Positions 63,182 through 64,000 of a DNA stretch of 64,000 nt are shown one piece after another. Each line of letters starts with the position of its first letter. The first letter of the stretch is position 1. Position numbers and translations under genes: made by a program. The DNA comes from Acetobacter fabarum (GTDB taxonomy: Bacteria > Pseudomonadota > Alphaproteobacteria > Acetobacterales > Acetobacteraceae), in the NCBI RefSeq assembly GCF_011516925.1, contig NZ_WOTG01000008.1, forward strand, positions 1 to 64,000, read 5' to 3'. Under the pieces are notes generated by a model. It was not told the origin of the DNA. It saw nothing but the letters and a program-made list of their open reading frames with translations, and searched no databases.

Positions 63182-64000
63182 ATGATTGGCACAATTCTCC
63201 TGCGTGGCGGGCAGGCCGGGCAGCCCTGGCAGGTGCAGACACATAATGTGGTCGATGCCGGGCTTTTATGTGCTGGTTTGCCGCCGGAGCAGGCTCTGGC
63301 GTTAATCGGCCGGGTTTTTGGCCTGTGCCGGGTCGCCCATATGGCGGCAAGCGCACGGGCCATGGGGTTGGCCGGGCATGCAGTGCCCGACCATGCCCGC
63401 ATGCAGGATGAAATTTTGCAAGATCACGCCTTGGCCCTGCTGGTAACTCTTCCCGCCCAACTGAACCTGCCCCCACAGCGCGAGAGCCTGTGCCGGGTTT
63501 TGCAGGACCGGCAGGCAGGGCGCGCCATTGCAGGCGAGTTGACAGGCACAAGCGTAAGTCTGGCGCACATGAACGCTCAGGCGTTTGAAGCATGGCTTGC
63601 CACTGGGCAGACGGAAAACGGTGCTTTTCTGCCTCGGCTGCTCAATCGTTGCCGGAGTGCTCTGCAAGGTGTGGGGGCGGCGGTGGGCATGGCAGGGCTA
63701 ACCCCACAGGCTGTGCAGGCCCGGCTTGCGCATGAGCGGGGGCAGCCTGTTCCCGCCATGGCGTATGATGCCAGTATCTGGCCCGATTATGCACACTACC
63801 CCGTTATGCAGGCTCTGGCTGAAGCGGGAGAGGTCACGCCCTTTGCACGGCTGGTGGCCCGGTTGCTGGAGTTTCTGGCCTGTCTGGAAGGGCATGCGGG
63901 GGGCATGTTTGCACGTGTGAACCCCTTTTTGGCCAGCATGGGGGCCGGATTTGGGGTGGCCCGGGCCGCGCGTGGCATGCTGGTCCATGCCGTGCAGGTG
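63182..64000 (+). CDS. hupK: HupK hydrogenase accessory protein (partial, runs off the right edge)
   Basis: The frame from ATG 63182 is open to the window end, 273 codons. RVFGLCRVAH (44-53) resembles the L1 motif RxCGxC of large subunits, but with Phe for the first nickel-binding Cys. HupK proteins look like degenerate large subunits and act as scaffold in maturation of HupL. Residues 240-273 (FARVNPFLASMGAGFGVARA) also fit the family. It starts 2 bp after hupIJ in the same operon. The C-terminal L2-like end is outside the window. Confidence 0.85.
   Translation, partial: MIGTILLRGGQAGQPWQVQTHNVVDAGLLCAGLPPEQALALIGRVFGLCRVAHMAASARAMGLAGHAVPDHARMQDEILQDHALALLVTLPAQLNLPPQRESLCRVLQDRQAGRAIAGELTGTSVSLAHMNAQAFEAWLATGQTENGAFLPRLLNRCRSALQGVGAAVGMAGLTPQAVQARLAHERGQPVPAMAYDASIWPDYAHYPVMQALAEAGEVTPFARLVARLLEFLACLEGHAGGMFARVNPFLASMGAGFGVARAARGMLVHAVQV

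Noticed and set aside
1-64000. CRISPR arrays
   Set aside because: No regularly spaced short repeats and no cas genes were seen.

Overview
The window looks like a chromosomal segment of an acetic acid bacterium or close relative (Acetobacteraceae, Alphaproteobacteria). The reasons are a periplasmic molybdenum aldehyde-type oxidoreductase with a tri-haem cytochrome c partner, many MFS and siderophore systems, a tRNA-fMet with the 3' end usual for alphaproteobacterial rrn operons, and Acetobacteraceae-like IS5 and trb remnants. This assignment is an inference from gene content; no 16S gene is present.

Region 1 (1-24 kb) starts with the last 28 nt of an initiator tRNA gene. It then carries redox and stress genes: a three-gene Mo-hydroxylase operon (FeS subunit, Mo subunit, cytochrome c), an aldo/keto reductase broken by one TAG codon, an intact aldo/keto reductase, and a LysR regulator divergent from a flavodoxin-type oxidoreductase, a CMD-family protein and an MFS pump. 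An SDR, MmcQ/YjbR and cyclophilin-like genes follow, then a second MFS pump facing a LysR gene, SoxR with a textbook SoxR-box promoter driving an SDR, and a complete RND efflux operon (pump, adaptor, outer-membrane lipoprotein).

Region 2 (23.7-33.3 kb) is accessory DNA. Fragments of LysR, aldo/keto reductase, TrbE, DUF2274 and ParDE genes mark a decayed trb-type conjugative element. Next to them is a clearly more AT-rich block with three intact minus-strand genes: a GTPase/ABC-like ATPase of SMC type, a D12-class DNA adenine methylase, and an 804-codon protein that appears to join a PD-(D/E)XK nuclease-like domain, a DGQHR (DndB-like) domain and a HEPN-like C-terminus. This is my best candidate for an undescribed defence or restriction-like system. 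A 14-bp copy of the tRNA-fMet 3' end plus a similar terminator recurs at 33,272, so 29-33,271 may be (or descend from) an element integrated in tRNA-fMet, although no integrase gene is visible.

Region 3 (33.4-49.6 kb) begins with an internally deleted IS5/IS903-type element lying between a dnaE2 tail and the C-terminal half of an MFS permease, the scar of an IS-linked deletion. It continues with two TonB siderophore receptors around an AraC regulator, a class A acid phosphatase, a deaminated-glutathione-amidase-like nitrilase, a short UvrA paralogue, an MFS pump, a PAS-GGDEF diguanylate cyclase and a secreted YceI protein.

Region 4 (49.8-64 kb, running off the right edge) is a hydrogen-oxidation cluster, all on the plus strand: sensor kinase HupT, H2-sensing hydrogenase HupUV, HypF, then sigma-54-type promoters ahead of hupSLC and ahead of hupDFGH-hupIJ-hupK. 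HupS carries the two supernumerary cysteines of O2-tolerant group 1d enzymes. The genes form one logical unit: HupUV senses H2 and signals through HupT to an NtrC-type regulator (not in the window), which would act with sigma-54 at the two promoters to make and mature the membrane-bound enzyme that feeds H2 electrons to quinone through HupC.
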